NCBI RefSeq assembly: GCF_008923245.1
Contig: NZ_WBOS01000010.1
Span: 1 to 64,000 of the forward strand
Reading direction: 5' to 3'
DNA length: 64,000 nucleotides
Origin: Cytobacillus depressus
GTDB lineage: Bacteria; Bacillota; Bacilli; Bacillales; Cytobacillaceae
Part shown: piece by piece, positions 24,340 to 33,794 of the stretch
Layout of the letters: every line of letters starts with the position of its first letter
Position numbering within the stretch: position 1 is the stretch's first letter
Made by a program: the position numbers and the translations under genes
Notes under the pieces: generated by a model
Seen by the model: the letters and a program-made list of their open reading frames with translations, nothing else
What the model was told of the DNA's origin: nothing
The model's database searches: none

Positions 24340-25968
24340 ATGAGTAATGTAAAATGGGGTACACCAGAATCATTACGCGCTTTACTTTGTGAGCTTGTGA
24401 GCTGGCAAAGCAGAACCCTCACAGAAGGGGAGTGCGAATTCGCATATAATGTGAAAGCGAAGTTAATGGAGCTAGATTACTTCAAAGAAAACCCGTCCCA
24501 CATTGCCCTACATGACGCTGGATTGGGACGCCATGCCGTTACCGCTTTATATAAAAAACCAGAAGTGGAAGACACAATTGTCCTGATCAGCCATTTTGAT
24601 ACAGTTCATACAGAAGAATACGGTGATCTTGAGCCGTTAGCATTCCAGCCTGAGGAACTAACAAAAATCTTAAAGACTCGATTACATGAGCTACCTAAAG
24701 AGGCGCGAATTGATTTGGAGTCCGGCCAATACTTATTCGGCCGTGGAACGATGGATATGAAAATGGGTCTAGCCCTGCAAATGGCGCTGATTGAAAAAGC
24801 GAGTATAGAAAATTGGCCAATCAATTTACTGCTTGTAACTGTACCAGATGAAGAGGTGAATTCGGCTGGCATGCGTGCGGCGGTCCCTGAGCTAGTCCGT
24901 TTACGGGATGAGCATCAATTAACATACAAATTATTCTTGAATAGCGAACCATCCTTCTCTCAAGAACCAGGAGATCCGAATTATTATATTTATTCTGGAA
25001 CCATTGGAAAAATCATGCCTGCAGTCTTATTTTACGGAAAAGAAACACATGTCGGCGAACCGATGAGCGGAATGACAGCAAACTTTATGGCATCATTTTT
25101 AACACAGCAAATGGAATGGAATCCGTTATTCCGCGAATCTGACCTTGGTGAAAGCACACCATTACCTGTTTCACTTCAGCAAAAAGACTTAAAAATGGAG
25201 TATTCGACCCAAACTCCATATCGGGCCGCAGCTCTTTACAATGTCTTTCTTTTTAAACGAAGCGCAGCGGAAGTGATGGATATTTTCACCGAAGTAGCTA
25301 AAAAAGCAGCGGAAGCATGTAATACGGCTTATTTAAATATTTGCAAAAGCGAAGGTGTGAAGCCGGTCGGTCAAGTAAACGTGTTACTCTACGAAGAACT
25401 GCTCCAGCATGCCAAAGAAAAATTAGGTGCTGAAGCCGTGGCAAAAATTAAATCGAAAGCATTAGAAAACCCAAATTGGGATGACCGTGAAAAGTCGATC
25501 CGTATCGTTGATTCTCTCATGATTCAGTGCCAAGAACTTGGACCGACGATGGTTCTGCTTTATGCACCGCCTTACTACCCAGCAGTCAACACATCTAATG
25601 ATCCGCTCGTTATCGAGGCGATTGAATTAATGAAAAAAACCGGTATAGAGGAATTTAATTTAAAAGTCAATCAAATCCATTATTTCAATGGCATTTGTGA
25701 CCTCAGCTACGTTTCTTATAAGGATGAAAATGATGGCTGGACCGCATTTGAACGGAACACACCAGTATGGGGAGACACATACAGCATTCCATTTACTGAA
25801 ATGCAGCAGCTGCAAGCACCTGTACTAAACGTAGGCCCATTCGGAAAAGACGCGCATAAACGCACCGAGCGCCTTCATATCGAAAGTGCCTTCGTCCAGC
25901 TCCCAATCATGCTAGAAACACTCATCCACAGCATGGTGTCAGACACCAAAGAAAGACAAATGAGCTAA
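24340..25968 (+). CDS. rocB: M20 family peptidase, RocB-like
   Basis: A 542-aa zinc hydrolase of the M20 family, closest in size and motifs to RocB of arginine use. The zinc ligands are visible as H in ISHFDTVH and D in GRGTMDMKMG, with the catalytic acid in VPDEEVNSAG. Additional ligands are likely in FLNSEPSF. The long middle part holds the dimerisation domain and the RocB-specific C-terminus. M20 enzymes remove acyl groups or amino acids from small substrates. It is probably cotranscribed with the aminotransferase (56-base gap) and is ended by a strong terminator. Confidence 0.85.
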   Translation: MSNVKWGTPESLRALLCELVSWQSRTLTEGECEFAYNVKAKLMELDYFKENPSHIALHDAGLGRHAVTALYKKPEVEDTIVLISHFDTVHTEEYGDLEPLAFQPEELTKILKTRLHELPKEARIDLESGQYLFGRGTMDMKMGLALQMALIEKASIENWPINLLLVTVPDEEVNSAGMRAAVPELVRLRDEHQLTYKLFLNSEPSFSQEPGDPNYYIYSGTIGKIMPAVLFYGKETHVGEPMSGMTANFMASFLTQQMEWNPLFRESDLGESTPLPVSLQQKDLKMEYSTQTPYRAAALYNVFLFKRSAAEVMDIFTEVAKKAAEACNTAYLNICKSEGVKPVGQVNVLLYEELLQHAKEKLGAEAVAKIKSKALENPNWDDREKSIRIVDSLMIQCQELGPTMVLLYAPPYYPAVNTSNDPLVIEAIELMKKTGIEEFNLKVNQIHYFNGICDLSYVSYKDENDGWTAFERNTPVWGDTYSIPFTEMQQLQAPVLNVGPFGKDAHKRTERLHIESAFVQLPIMLETLIHSMVSDTKERQMS

Positions 25969-26002
25969 TTTTCCTCCGTGAGCGGACAAATTAACACCAA
26001 TT

Positions 26003-26042
26003 TAAAAGCAGGAAGACCTTTGGAGATCTTCCTGCTTTTTTG
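26003..26042. terminator. strong bidirectional terminator between rocB and lutC
   Basis: AAAAGCAGGAAGA pairs with TCTTCCTGCTTTT around a short loop, with A- and T-runs on both sides. It lies between two convergent genes and ends both. Confidence 0.9.
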
Positions 26043-26051
26043 TGAACTTTT

Positions 26052-26771
26052 TTATAGGTCCTCTATTACTATATAAGTAGCTTTTGTCGGTCCGTGGACA
26101 CCAACGACAAGCCTCGATTCGATATCTGCGGAGTTACTTGGTCCGGTAATAAAATTAATACAAGAAGCGACGTGCTCTCCGTTTTTTACTTTTTCCCTCA
26201 TGATTTTTGTTGCCTGTGTCATTCTCGGTACGATCGTCGATTTCGGGATGAGGATAACGGATTTAGCAGGCAGGAAGCTCACTGTTCTTCCCCTATCTTT
26301 GCTACTAAAAAGGACGGCTGTGCCAGATTCGGCAAGGGTAATATCGCTTATCGTTATTCCCACATTGGCTTTTTCGGCTAGCTCAATATTTTCTTCTCCT
26401 CTTGAAGATTCCCATTCATTTATTTCAACATTTTCTTCGGGCCATATTTGTTTAAACAAAGGAGTTAGCCCAATGGTATCAAAGCGAGAGTCTTTCCAAG
26501 TCAAAATCGGGCCCCCACCGTAATTGGATACAACTGTTTTCAATGTTTCCATTAAGCCGCTTTTGCCCGAAACAAAGAAATCCGTGTGTATTTTCGTGCA
26601 TTGCATTTTCAAAATCTCTAATAATTCATCCGAGCCCGCATCTTTTAATACAGCGTGTTGAGGCTGATATTTCCATTTAGGTCGTTCTACGCCTTCAGTG
26701 AATGAACGTTGCCCTAATTGCCCCGCAACCTTGCTTAAAAATTCATCTCTATTCTGTATCGTCCCTCTCAT
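26052..26771 (-). CDS. lutC: lactate utilization protein C (LutC/YkgG)
   Basis: A 239-aa LUD-domain protein, one of the three LutABC components that oxidise L-lactate with iron-sulphur proteins. It has the LutC pattern: an N-terminal helix with N-R-D-E-F-L-S-K-V, then ADVGIT-like VGITISDITLAESGTAVL, and the C-terminal INFITGPSNSADIE and GVHGPTKATYIVIEDL. The ATG overlaps the lutB stop (ATAATG), so translation is coupled. No lutA gene is present. Confidence 0.93.
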   Translation of the reverse strand: MRGTIQNRDEFLSKVAGQLGQRSFTEGVERPKWKYQPQHAVLKDAGSDELLEILKMQCTKIHTDFFVSGKSGLMETLKTVVSNYGGGPILTWKDSRFDTIGLTPLFKQIWPEENVEINEWESSRGEENIELAEKANVGITISDITLAESGTAVLFSSKDRGRTVSFLPAKSVILIPKSTIVPRMTQATKIMREKVKNGEHVASCINFITGPSNSADIESRLVVGVHGPTKATYIVIEDL

Positions 26772-28198
26772 TATTTGTCCTCTCCTTTAGAACGCTCTTT
26801 AAACCAATCCCGAAAGCGTTCTTTATTCGGTGCAGGGAAATCCCGGATTTCTGTCCAAGCCTTTAACGGACCAGGACCACTCGATATTTTATCTCCCACC
26901 GTGAACGGATTCATCGCAGACGGCGCCATTTTGGAGCCTAATTTGTATAGGGAAGGAGATGCAGCACCGAGACCAAATGCTTTCATCGCTAATTTTTCCG
27001 AAATCGGCGCCCTTCCTTCCTTTTCAACAATTACCTGTCGATGTTTGTGGAGTAATTCATGCAACGGAATTTTCACAGGACAAGCTTCCGTACATGCTCC
27101 GCATAATGTTGATGCATACGGAAGTTCCTTATAGTCATCATAGCCACCTAATAATGGGGATAACACCGCTCCAATAGGTCCAGAGTAGATGGAACCGTAC
27201 GAATGGCCCCCGACATGGCGGTAAACAGGACAAACGTTCACACATGCAGCACAGCGAATACACTGAAGAATCGATTGAAACTCTCCGCCAAGAATGTCTG
27301 ACCTGCCATTATCAACAATTACTAAATGGAAATCTTCAGGTCCATCCGCGTCCCCTGCATCTCTCGCCCCCGTTAAAACCGTCACATAGCTTGTCAGCTT
27401 CTGGCCAACCGCGCTTCTTGTTAACATGCTTACTAGGACATCTAGCTCTTCATAGGTTGGAACAAGCCTTTCCATCCCCATAACCGTTATTTGAGTTTTC
27501 GGCAATGCCGTTACTAAATCGGCATTGCCTTCATTTGTCACTAAGCAGATTGAACCCGTTTCAGCGACAGCAAAATTGCAGCCCGTGATTCCAACATCCG
27601 CTGTTAAATATTCCTGCCGCAGCATTTCTCTAGCATGCCAAGCCAGCTCTTCAGGCTTCTCAGATTTTTGATAGTTTAATTTTTTTGCAAAAACATCCCT
27701 AATTTGTTCTTTATTTTTATGCATGGCAGGGCCAACAATATGAGAAGGTGGCTCATGGTCATCCAGCTGAAGAATGTATTCTCCTAAATCCGTTTCAATG
27801 ACCTCACAGCCCGCCTCTTCTAAACAGGCATTTAAATTAATTTCTTCTGTCACCATTGATTTCGATTTGACTACCTTTTTGGCGTTTTTCTTTTCAATGA
27901 CTCCACGAATGTATTCATTCGCTTCGTCGGCTGTTTTGGCAAAAAACACATGCCCGCCTCGATTCGCGACATTTTCACTTAATTGATATAAATAAGAATG
28001 AAGATTTTCTAGTACATGCTGGCGAATTTCCTCGCCATGAGAACGCCATTCTTCCCAATTGCCAAGCTCTTCCGCCGCATCCAACTTCCTTGTCCGCAAA
28101 TTATCCTGTGCACTAACAACAGCCCCTCTCATGAAAGCATTATGAACACCCGCATCTACCCGATTATTAAAATCATCCGTTCCAATTTTCATTGGCAT
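26771..28198 (-). CDS. lutB: lactate utilization iron-sulphur protein B (LutB)
   Basis: A 475-aa LUD-domain iron-sulphur protein. The N-terminal two thirds is the LUD domain, with [15 protein letters not shown] and [16 protein letters not shown]. Two 4Fe-4S motifs follow: [12 protein letters not shown] near residue 310, and CGACTEACP near residue 360. B. subtilis LutB has the same order. It normally acts with LutA and LutC in lactate oxidation, but here the operon is only lutB-lutC, and the neighbouring glcD-type oxidase does not replace LutA in sequence. The ATG has GGGGG 9 bases upstream. Confidence 0.93.
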   Translation of the reverse strand: MPMKIGTDDFNNRVDAGVHNAFMRGAVVSAQDNLRTRKLDAAEELGNWEEWRSHGEEIRQHVLENLHSYLYQLSENVANRGGHVFFAKTADEANEYIRGVIEKKNAKKVVKSKSMVTEEINLNACLEEAGCEVIETDLGEYILQLDDHEPPSHIVGPAMHKNKEQIRDVFAKKLNYQKSEKPEELAWHAREMLRQEYLTADVGITGCNFAVAETGSICLVTNEGNADLVTALPKTQITVMGMERLVPTYEELDVLVSMLTRSAVGQKLTSYVTVLTGARDAGDADGPEDFHLVIVDNGRSDILGGEFQSILQCIRCAACVNVCPVYRHVGGHSYGSIYSGPIGAVLSPLLGGYDDYKELPYASTLCGACTEACPVKIPLHELLHKHRQVIVEKEGRAPISEKLAMKAFGLGAASPSLYKLGSKMAPSAMNPFTVGDKISSGPGPLKAWTEIRDFPAPNKERFRDWFKERSKGEDK

Positions 28199-28429
28199 AT
28201 TTATCTTCCCCCTTTAAAAGGCACACAATCTTTGAAACTTGATTAACGAATATGATCTAGTATCTCTATTGTAACTATATTCACTATTCAATGTCATAGA
28301 AAAATTCAAACTAATGTAATTATACTTTCTTAAAATAACTTCGGACCTTTTTCGTGAATGGACTTTACTCTTTATTTTCTCTAAAAAATCAGTTATCATT
28401 TTTAAAAAACTACTAGTAGGGTGTTACTC

Positions 28430-29797
28430 ATGAAAAAATATTCGAAAGTTTTTAAAGGGACTGCTTTTTCGAGCAAGTCACCAAAGGAAGTACAAATATT
28501 AAAAGATTACCTTTTTTGTATAAATGCAGATGGGATGATTGAAAAAACGATTAGTCCTGAAGAAGCTGACTATCAAATTCTGCTTGATGCTTATGAAAAT
28601 AAGGAAAACTTCCATTGTTTAGCTCACGGTCAGTATTTCTTGCCAGGCTTCGTCGATTTGCATGTTCACGCGCCACAGTGGGCTCAGTCTGGGAATGCCT
28701 TAGACATTCCACTCTATGATTGGTTAAATACGTATACATTCCCGCTTGAATCGAAATTTGCTGATTTAGATTTTGCGAAAAATGTGTACGAAGAAGTTGT
28801 GAGCACTCTTCTCGCAAACGGAACAACGACCGCCCTTTATTTTGCTACCGTTCATAAAGAAGCAAGCTTATTATTAGCCGAAATATGTGCGAAGAAGGGA
28901 CAACGCGGTTTAGTTGGGAAGGTTGTCATGGATGATCCTGAACAGAACCCTGAATATTATCGTGATGCCGATACTGAGACAGCATTAGCAGATACAGAGG
29001 AATTTATTTTGGCCGTCAAAGAATTGGCTAAATCAACGAAACAGGGTGTTTATCCAGTTGTAACACCTCGCTTCATCCCTAGCTGTACGGACGAGGCACT
29101 AAAAGGTTTAGGGGAATTGGCAGCGAAATATGACACTCATGTCCAATCTCATTGCAGCGAAAGTGACTGGGAGCATGGATATGTGAAAGAACGTTTTAAT
29201 AAAAATGATGCGTTTGCTTTAAATGATTTTGGTTTGCTGCGTGAAAAGTCTGTTATGGCGCATTGTAATTTCCTAGATGATGACGATGCAGACTTATTCG
29301 CGGAAACTGGCACAGCTATTGGCCATTGCCCCATCTCAAATGCTTATTTTGCCAACAGTGTTATTCCGATCGCTCATTTACATTCAAAGAGTGTTGATAT
29401 CGGCTTAGGTTCCGATATTTCCGGCGGCTTCTCACCAAGTCTCTTTGATAATGCGAGACAAGCTGTGATGTCATCGAGAATGTTAGAGGATGGTGTGAAT
29501 CCGAAGCTTCCGGCTGAAGAACGTGGTGTGCCAAACTCACGGATTACCATTAATGAGGCATTTTATCTCACAACTGCTGGAGGCGGCGAAAGCTTAAGCT
29601 TGCCAATTGGCCGTCTGGCAGAAAATTATACATGGGATGTACAAATCATTGATACATCATTAACGTCGGCTAAATTACCGATTTATGATGCTAACGAAGA
29701 TCTGCATGATATTTTTCAAAAAATCATGTACTTAACCCGGCCTGAAAACATTCGTGAAGTGTGGGTTCAAGGGGAAAAAGTGCATTCACGCAACTAA
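28430..29797 (+). CDS. guaD: guanine deaminase (amidohydrolase family)
   Basis: A zinc amidohydrolase (455 aa) converting guanine to xanthine. The signature PGFVDLHVHAPQWAQSG (about residues 70-86) has the first two zinc-binding His. Further ligands are in the QSHCSES and HCNFLDDDD regions, and the catalytic Asp is in GLGSDISGG. The YTFPLESKFAD motif is typical of guanine deaminases. The ATG at 28430 has AGTAGGG before it. The gene stands alone, divergent from lutB, and I see no purine riboswitch in its leader. Confidence 0.92.
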   Translation: MKKYSKVFKGTAFSSKSPKEVQILKDYLFCINADGMIEKTISPEEADYQILLDAYENKENFHCLAHGQYFLPGFVDLHVHAPQWAQSGNALDIPLYDWLNTYTFPLESKFADLDFAKNVYEEVVSTLLANGTTTALYFATVHKEASLLLAEICAKKGQRGLVGKVVMDDPEQNPEYYRDADTETALADTEEFILAVKELAKSTKQGVYPVVTPRFIPSCTDEALKGLGELAAKYDTHVQSHCSESDWEHGYVKERFNKNDAFALNDFGLLREKSVMAHCNFLDDDDADLFAETGTAIGHCPISNAYFANSVIPIAHLHSKSVDIGLGSDISGGFSPSLFDNARQAVMSSRMLEDGVNPKLPAEERGVPNSRITINEAFYLTTAGGGESLSLPIGRLAENYTWDVQIIDTSLTSAKLPIYDANEDLHDIFQKIMYLTRPENIREVWVQGEKVHSRN

Positions 29798-29803
29798 CAA
29801 CAG

Positions 29804-29859
29804 AGGGCAGGTCGAGACCACTGAAAAAATTCTCGCTTTCAGTAATCTCTTCCTGCCCT
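29804..29859. terminator. long inverted repeat between guaD and bmrD
   Basis: AGGGCAGG (29804-29811) pairs with CCTGCCCT (29852-29859). An inner CTGAAA..TTTCAG hairpin fits inside. It lies between the convergent ends of guaD and bmrD. No T-run follows, so it may be a weak or factor-assisted terminator, or an RNA-stabilising hairpin. Confidence 0.45.
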
Positions 29860-29866
29860 ATTAATG

Positions 29867-31621
29867 CTACGAACCCATTTGCACTTTTGGGTGTAAGGAT
29901 TTTGCCTGCATCTGATACATTTGATCGTATATGCCACCTTGGGCTAACAGCTCGTCGTGTGTTCCTTGTTCTTTAATAACGCCACGGTCTAGAACAAGAA
30001 TACGGTCAGCATTTTTTATAGTCGAAAGACGGTGTGCGATGATAAATGTTGTACGCCCTTTCTTCAATACCTCCATCGCGTGCTGAATGATTTCTTCTGT
30101 CTCTGTATCAATATTGGATGTTGCCTCATCCAGTATTAAAATAGCGGGATCAAAGGCAAGTGCCCGGGCGAAGGAAATAAGCTGGCGCTGGCCAGACGAA
30201 AGCGTACTGCCTTTTTCAATAACAGGCTCATCAATCCCTTTTTCCAAGTTCTTGAGAACCCGTTCAGCTCCAACCGCCTTCAGTGCATTCTCCACTTTTT
30301 CCCGTGTAATTTTCGGATCATTTAAACTTACATTCGAGGCAATCGTTCCAGTAAATAAATATGGATCCTGCAGAACAATCCCCATATGCTGGCGGAGCGT
30401 CTGCCTTGGCAAAGCCGCCACATCCATCCCATCAATGAAAACTTTCCCTTTTGAAGGATCATAGAAACGAAACAGCAAGTTCATGATCGAGCTTTTTCCA
30501 GAACCCGTATGGCCAACGAGCGCAATCGTTTCGCCTTGCTTCGCCTCAAATGAAATGTTTTTCAAAACATAATCATTGTCTTTATAGGCGAATGTTACAC
30601 TATCAAATACGACATTCCCTTTATATCTTGGCATCGTTTCCTCTGATACCTCTTCACCAGTCGTATTCAACACTTCAAACACCCTGTTCCCCGCAATGAG
30701 TGAACGCTCGAGCTGGGAAAACTGATTCACGACATTCGTTATTGGATTGAACAATTTCGTTAAATAATCAACGAACGCATATAAAGTACCTGCAGAAACG
30801 ATTTCCGTCGTTGAAATTGATCGTGTCCCAAAATAAACGATAAAAATCATAAACATAATCAGACGAAGCGTATTGACTAAGTTAAAGGAAGTAGCCGAAT
30901 CTAGAAATAATAATTTTCGCTGATACGTATAATGCTCTTCGTTCATATCGTCGAATTCCTTCGTCATCTGTTTTTCACGGCGAAAGGCTTGAATGATCGT
31001 CATACCCTGAATAGATTCATTGATCATCGCATTAAGATCAGCGATTTTTGTCCGAATGACGTCATTATACTGAGCAGCATATTTTCGGTAAAAAATCATC
31101 CATAAATAGATGATCGGAATCATGATTAATGCAATCATCGCCATTTTCCAATTTAAAATAAATAGCGCTATATACACTCCTGCGACGGAAATAATGCTCG
31201 TCGCAAAATTTGAAAGGACTTGCACATATAAATTTCTAATCGCTTCCGTATCATTCGTCACACGTGCCACAATTTTACCAGCTGGTAGATGATCGAAATA
31301 TTGAATCGGCAATGTTTGAATATGCCCAAATACATCTTTACGTAATTTCTGCACAACCCGGTTGGCGCCTATCTGCAAAAATATATACATAAAGTAACGC
31401 AATACAGCAGTAGCCATTGCTAAAATAAGAAATAAACAAAGAAGCCACGCAATCGGCTTTATGTCAAATTTACCGATGATCATATACTCGTCAATAATAT
31501 ATTTGGCAATAAATGGCCCAGCAAGCTCTGTAAACACTGCAGCCGTTAAGAAAAATAGCCCTAAATAAATCGGCCGCTTAAAATACAAAGCATATTTCGT
31601 TAATCGTTTACTCGTACTCAT
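29867..31621 (-). CDS. bmrD: multidrug ABC exporter half-transporter, BmrD/YheH-like
   Basis: A 584-aa half-transporter: six membrane helices (about residues 10-320), then a nucleotide-binding domain with Walker A GHTGSGKSS, signature LSSGQRQLISFARAL and Walker B AILILDEATSN. It matches YheH of B. subtilis over most of its length (for example ARVTNDTEAIRNLYV and MGIVLQDPYLFTGTIASNV). It lacks the extra insertion of about 90 residues found after the first helix in B. subtilis YheH. It pairs with BmrC to export drugs such as Hoechst 33342. Its ATG overlaps the bmrC stop, which shows tight translational coupling. Confidence 0.9.
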   Translation of the reverse strand: MSTSKRLTKYALYFKRPIYLGLFFLTAAVFTELAGPFIAKYIIDEYMIIGKFDIKPIAWLLCLFLILAMATAVLRYFMYIFLQIGANRVVQKLRKDVFGHIQTLPIQYFDHLPAGKIVARVTNDTEAIRNLYVQVLSNFATSIISVAGVYIALFILNWKMAMIALIMIPIIYLWMIFYRKYAAQYNDVIRTKIADLNAMINESIQGMTIIQAFRREKQMTKEFDDMNEEHYTYQRKLLFLDSATSFNLVNTLRLIMFMIFIVYFGTRSISTTEIVSAGTLYAFVDYLTKLFNPITNVVNQFSQLERSLIAGNRVFEVLNTTGEEVSEETMPRYKGNVVFDSVTFAYKDNDYVLKNISFEAKQGETIALVGHTGSGKSSIMNLLFRFYDPSKGKVFIDGMDVAALPRQTLRQHMGIVLQDPYLFTGTIASNVSLNDPKITREKVENALKAVGAERVLKNLEKGIDEPVIEKGSTLSSGQRQLISFARALAFDPAILILDEATSNIDTETEEIIQHAMEVLKKGRTTFIIAHRLSTIKNADRILVLDRGVIKEQGTHDELLAQGGIYDQMYQMQAKSLHPKVQMGS

Positions 31622-33360
31622 GCTCCGCCTCCTTCTAGCTGCTGACGGTCAAACTGTTCTTTGTACCAGCCATCCTGCTTTAGAAGCTCTTCATGTGTTC
31701 CCCGCTCCGTTATTTTCCCTTCATCTAACACGATAATCTCATTGGCGTGCTGGACACTAGATAAGCGATGAGTGGTAATAATCGTCGTCTTCCCAGCCCG
31801 TTCATTTTGAATGTTTTTGATAATATTTGCTTCCGTTTTTGCATCGACAGCTGATAGTGAATCGTCAAGAATTAATATTTCAGGGTCCTTAATAAGCGCA
31901 CGCGCAATGGATACCCGCTGCTTTTGCCCTCCTGATAAAGAAACCCCTTTTTCCCCAACAAGCGTTTCTAGCCCCATTGGTAAGTTCTCCAAATCCTTCT
32001 TGAAATAGGCGAGGTGAACCGCTTTTTCTATATCCACATCGGTTGCATCCTCTTTCCCGAATAATATATTTTCCCGAATCGTCCGTGAAAATAATACGTG
32101 ATCCTGCGGGACATAGCCGATCCAATCGAGAACTTGCTCTTTTGTCTGTGAGGCAATATCTATTCCATTTATGTTCAATTGGCCTTCTTCAAGTGGATAT
32201 TCACGCAATAATTGTCTAAGGAAAGTCGTTTTGCCTGCACCTGTTTTCCCAACTACGCCAAGAGTCTCCCCTTTTTTGAGTGATAGAGAGATTTGCTGCA
32301 AATTTTTCACTTGGCTCGTCGGATATTGAAACAGCAAGTTATTAAAGCCAATCGCACTTGGTGCCGCAATGGCAACAGGATGTTTCGTGTTTTGAACGTC
32401 CGCTTCATAAATAAGCGTCTCTTGAACACGATCTAGCGAAGCATTTCCTTGCTGCATCACATTGATTAGCTCGCCAATAGCGAAAATTGGCCAAACGGCT
32501 ATCCCTAAATAAACGGTGAAGGTGACGAGCTGTCCGACAGACATTTCGCCATTTGAGATTAAAATGGCGCCATATCCAATCGCCACCACATAGCTAATGC
32601 CTGTTCCAACCTTTGTAATCGGTCCGAACAAAGCATTTATTTTTGCTGTATGCATATTTTTCTCGTAAACTTCTTCGCTCTTGTCAGCGAAATTCACTTC
32701 ATCTTTTTTCTCCTGCACATAGGCACGAATGGCACGCACACCGGCAACCGATTCTAAAACACTATCATTCAGCTCTCCAAATGCGTCTTGTGCCTTCATA
32801 TATCGTTCATGTACAAGCTTGCCAAAATATTGAATGAGCATAGCCATAATAGGAACCGGAAGCATGGCGAAAAACGTTAATTTCCATGAAATCATAAATC
32901 CCATCGCCAAAATAATCGTACCCAAAAATAACGTAGAATCAATAAGTGTCATAATCCCGAAGCCTGCTGTTAATGAAACAGCATTTAAATCATTCGTCGC
33001 CCGCGCCATTAAATCACCCGTACGATTTCTTTCATAAAAGGTTGGGGTCATTTTTAAAAATTGGAGCATTAACTTCTGGCGCATGATCCTTTCCAGATTA
33101 ATCGCACCTTCAAATAGTCGATATTGCCATACAAAATTTAAAAAGTAGCCCCCGACAATAATCGCAACGAAAAAGAGTACATATTGAATTAATATCCCTT
33201 TCGTCATGCCCCCTGCCGCTAAAATATCGATGATCGAGCCTAATAAATACGGCGGAACGACATCTAGCAAACAGGCAAACATCAATAAAACAACTGCTAG
33301 TGCATATTGCTTCCAGCTCTGTTTGAAAAACCACCCTAATTTCCCTAACACATCAAACAT
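31618..33360 (-). CDS. bmrC: multidrug ABC exporter half-transporter, BmrC/YheI-like
   Basis: A 580-aa half-transporter with six helices and an ATPase domain. Walker A is GKTGAGKTT, the signature is LSGGQKQRVSIARAL and Walker B is ILILDDSLSAVD. The D-D in place of D-E marks the degenerate catalytic site of this subunit in heterodimeric exporters, as in YheI (BmrC). The N-terminus FDVLGKLGWFFK and the end QFDRQQLEGGGA match YheI closely. The ATG has AAGGAAGG upstream. The gene follows a leader-peptide attenuator at 33497-33649, so it is probably induced by ribosome-targeting antibiotics. Confidence 0.92.
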   Translation of the reverse strand: MFDVLGKLGWFFKQSWKQYALAVVLLMFACLLDVVPPYLLGSIIDILAAGGMTKGILIQYVLFFVAIIVGGYFLNFVWQYRLFEGAINLERIMRQKLMLQFLKMTPTFYERNRTGDLMARATNDLNAVSLTAGFGIMTLIDSTLFLGTIILAMGFMISWKLTFFAMLPVPIMAMLIQYFGKLVHERYMKAQDAFGELNDSVLESVAGVRAIRAYVQEKKDEVNFADKSEEVYEKNMHTAKINALFGPITKVGTGISYVVAIGYGAILISNGEMSVGQLVTFTVYLGIAVWPIFAIGELINVMQQGNASLDRVQETLIYEADVQNTKHPVAIAAPSAIGFNNLLFQYPTSQVKNLQQISLSLKKGETLGVVGKTGAGKTTFLRQLLREYPLEEGQLNINGIDIASQTKEQVLDWIGYVPQDHVLFSRTIRENILFGKEDATDVDIEKAVHLAYFKKDLENLPMGLETLVGEKGVSLSGGQKQRVSIARALIKDPEILILDDSLSAVDAKTEANIIKNIQNERAGKTTIITTHRLSSVQHANEIIVLDEGKITERGTHEELLKQDGWYKEQFDRQQLEGGGA

Positions 33361-33496
33361 ATATCAAACCTTCCTTCCCACTTATGTTGTGAAAATTGCT
33401 ACCCACTATCCAGCAAATCCTTTTTGAAAATCAATCTTTTTTGTCTACATCTCATCATCATCCGCTCCCTTTCTTCTATCCACTAAAAAATTCCAA

Positions 33497-33559
33497 CAAA
33501 AAAGATGCATACCCAAAGAGCATGCATCTCAAAAAAGGTATAGAAGTCTTACCATACCC
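33497..33559 (-). promoter_or_regulatory. transcription attenuator of bmrC-bmrD
   Basis: On the minus strand, four segments form competing hairpins. Segment 1 is GGGTATGG (33552-33559). Segment 2 is CTATACC (33537-33543). Segment 3 is GGGTATG (33508-33514). The terminator arm is AGATGCAT (33522-33529), which pairs with ATGCATCT (33503-33510), followed by TTTTTTG. Segment 2 can pair with either 1 or 3. Pairing 1-2 leaves the terminator free, and pairing 2-3 breaks it. Segment 1 begins 10 bases past the leader stop codon, so a ribosome stalled at the leader end would cover it and favour read-through. Confidence 0.8.
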
Positions 33560-33568
33560 TTCTTCTCG

Positions 33569-33649
33569 TTAAGAATATAATTTTACAGAAAAAGAGCGTG
33601 GATCATGTATGAAATTAATTAATTTAAAGTTCATATCAAAGATTCTCAT
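33569..33649 (-). CDS. bmrB: 26-aa leader peptide controlling bmrCD
   Basis: A short frame with AAAGGAGG and ATG encodes a peptide starting MRIFDMNFKLINF and ending SFSVKLYS. It is followed 10 bases later by competing hairpins and an intrinsic terminator before bmrC. In B. subtilis bmrCD is preceded by the leader bmrB (yheJ), which controls read-through by ribosome-mediated attenuation; this frame is at the same place, but I cannot confirm sequence homology. It contains Pro-Arg-Ser near its end, a plausible stall region. Confidence 0.75.
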   Translation of the reverse strand: MRIFDMNFKLINFIHDPRSFSVKLYS

Positions 33650-33731
33650 GATCCATTCCTCCTTTTGTCAAAGCTTCGTCAGCCATATAAGCTAAACTGC
33701 TTTTTTCGTAAAATTTAATTAGTGTTCTTGA

Positions 33732-33761
33732 AGATTACCACCTATTTCATATTATTGTCAA
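33732..33761 (-). promoter_or_regulatory. candidate promoter of the bmrBCD transcript
   Basis: TTGACA (minus strand, 33756-33761) and a weak TAATCT (33732-33737) are spaced by 18 bp, about 90 bases before the leader ATG. The -35 box is perfect and the -10 box is poor, which may allow control by an activator. Confidence 0.5.
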
Positions 33762-33794
33762 TAGTTAGACAAAAGATTTTATTATGTAGCTTTT

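Noticed and set aside
28199-28429. Purine riboswitch before guanine deaminase
   Set aside because: No conserved three-way junction core or loop motifs, and no terminator in the leader.
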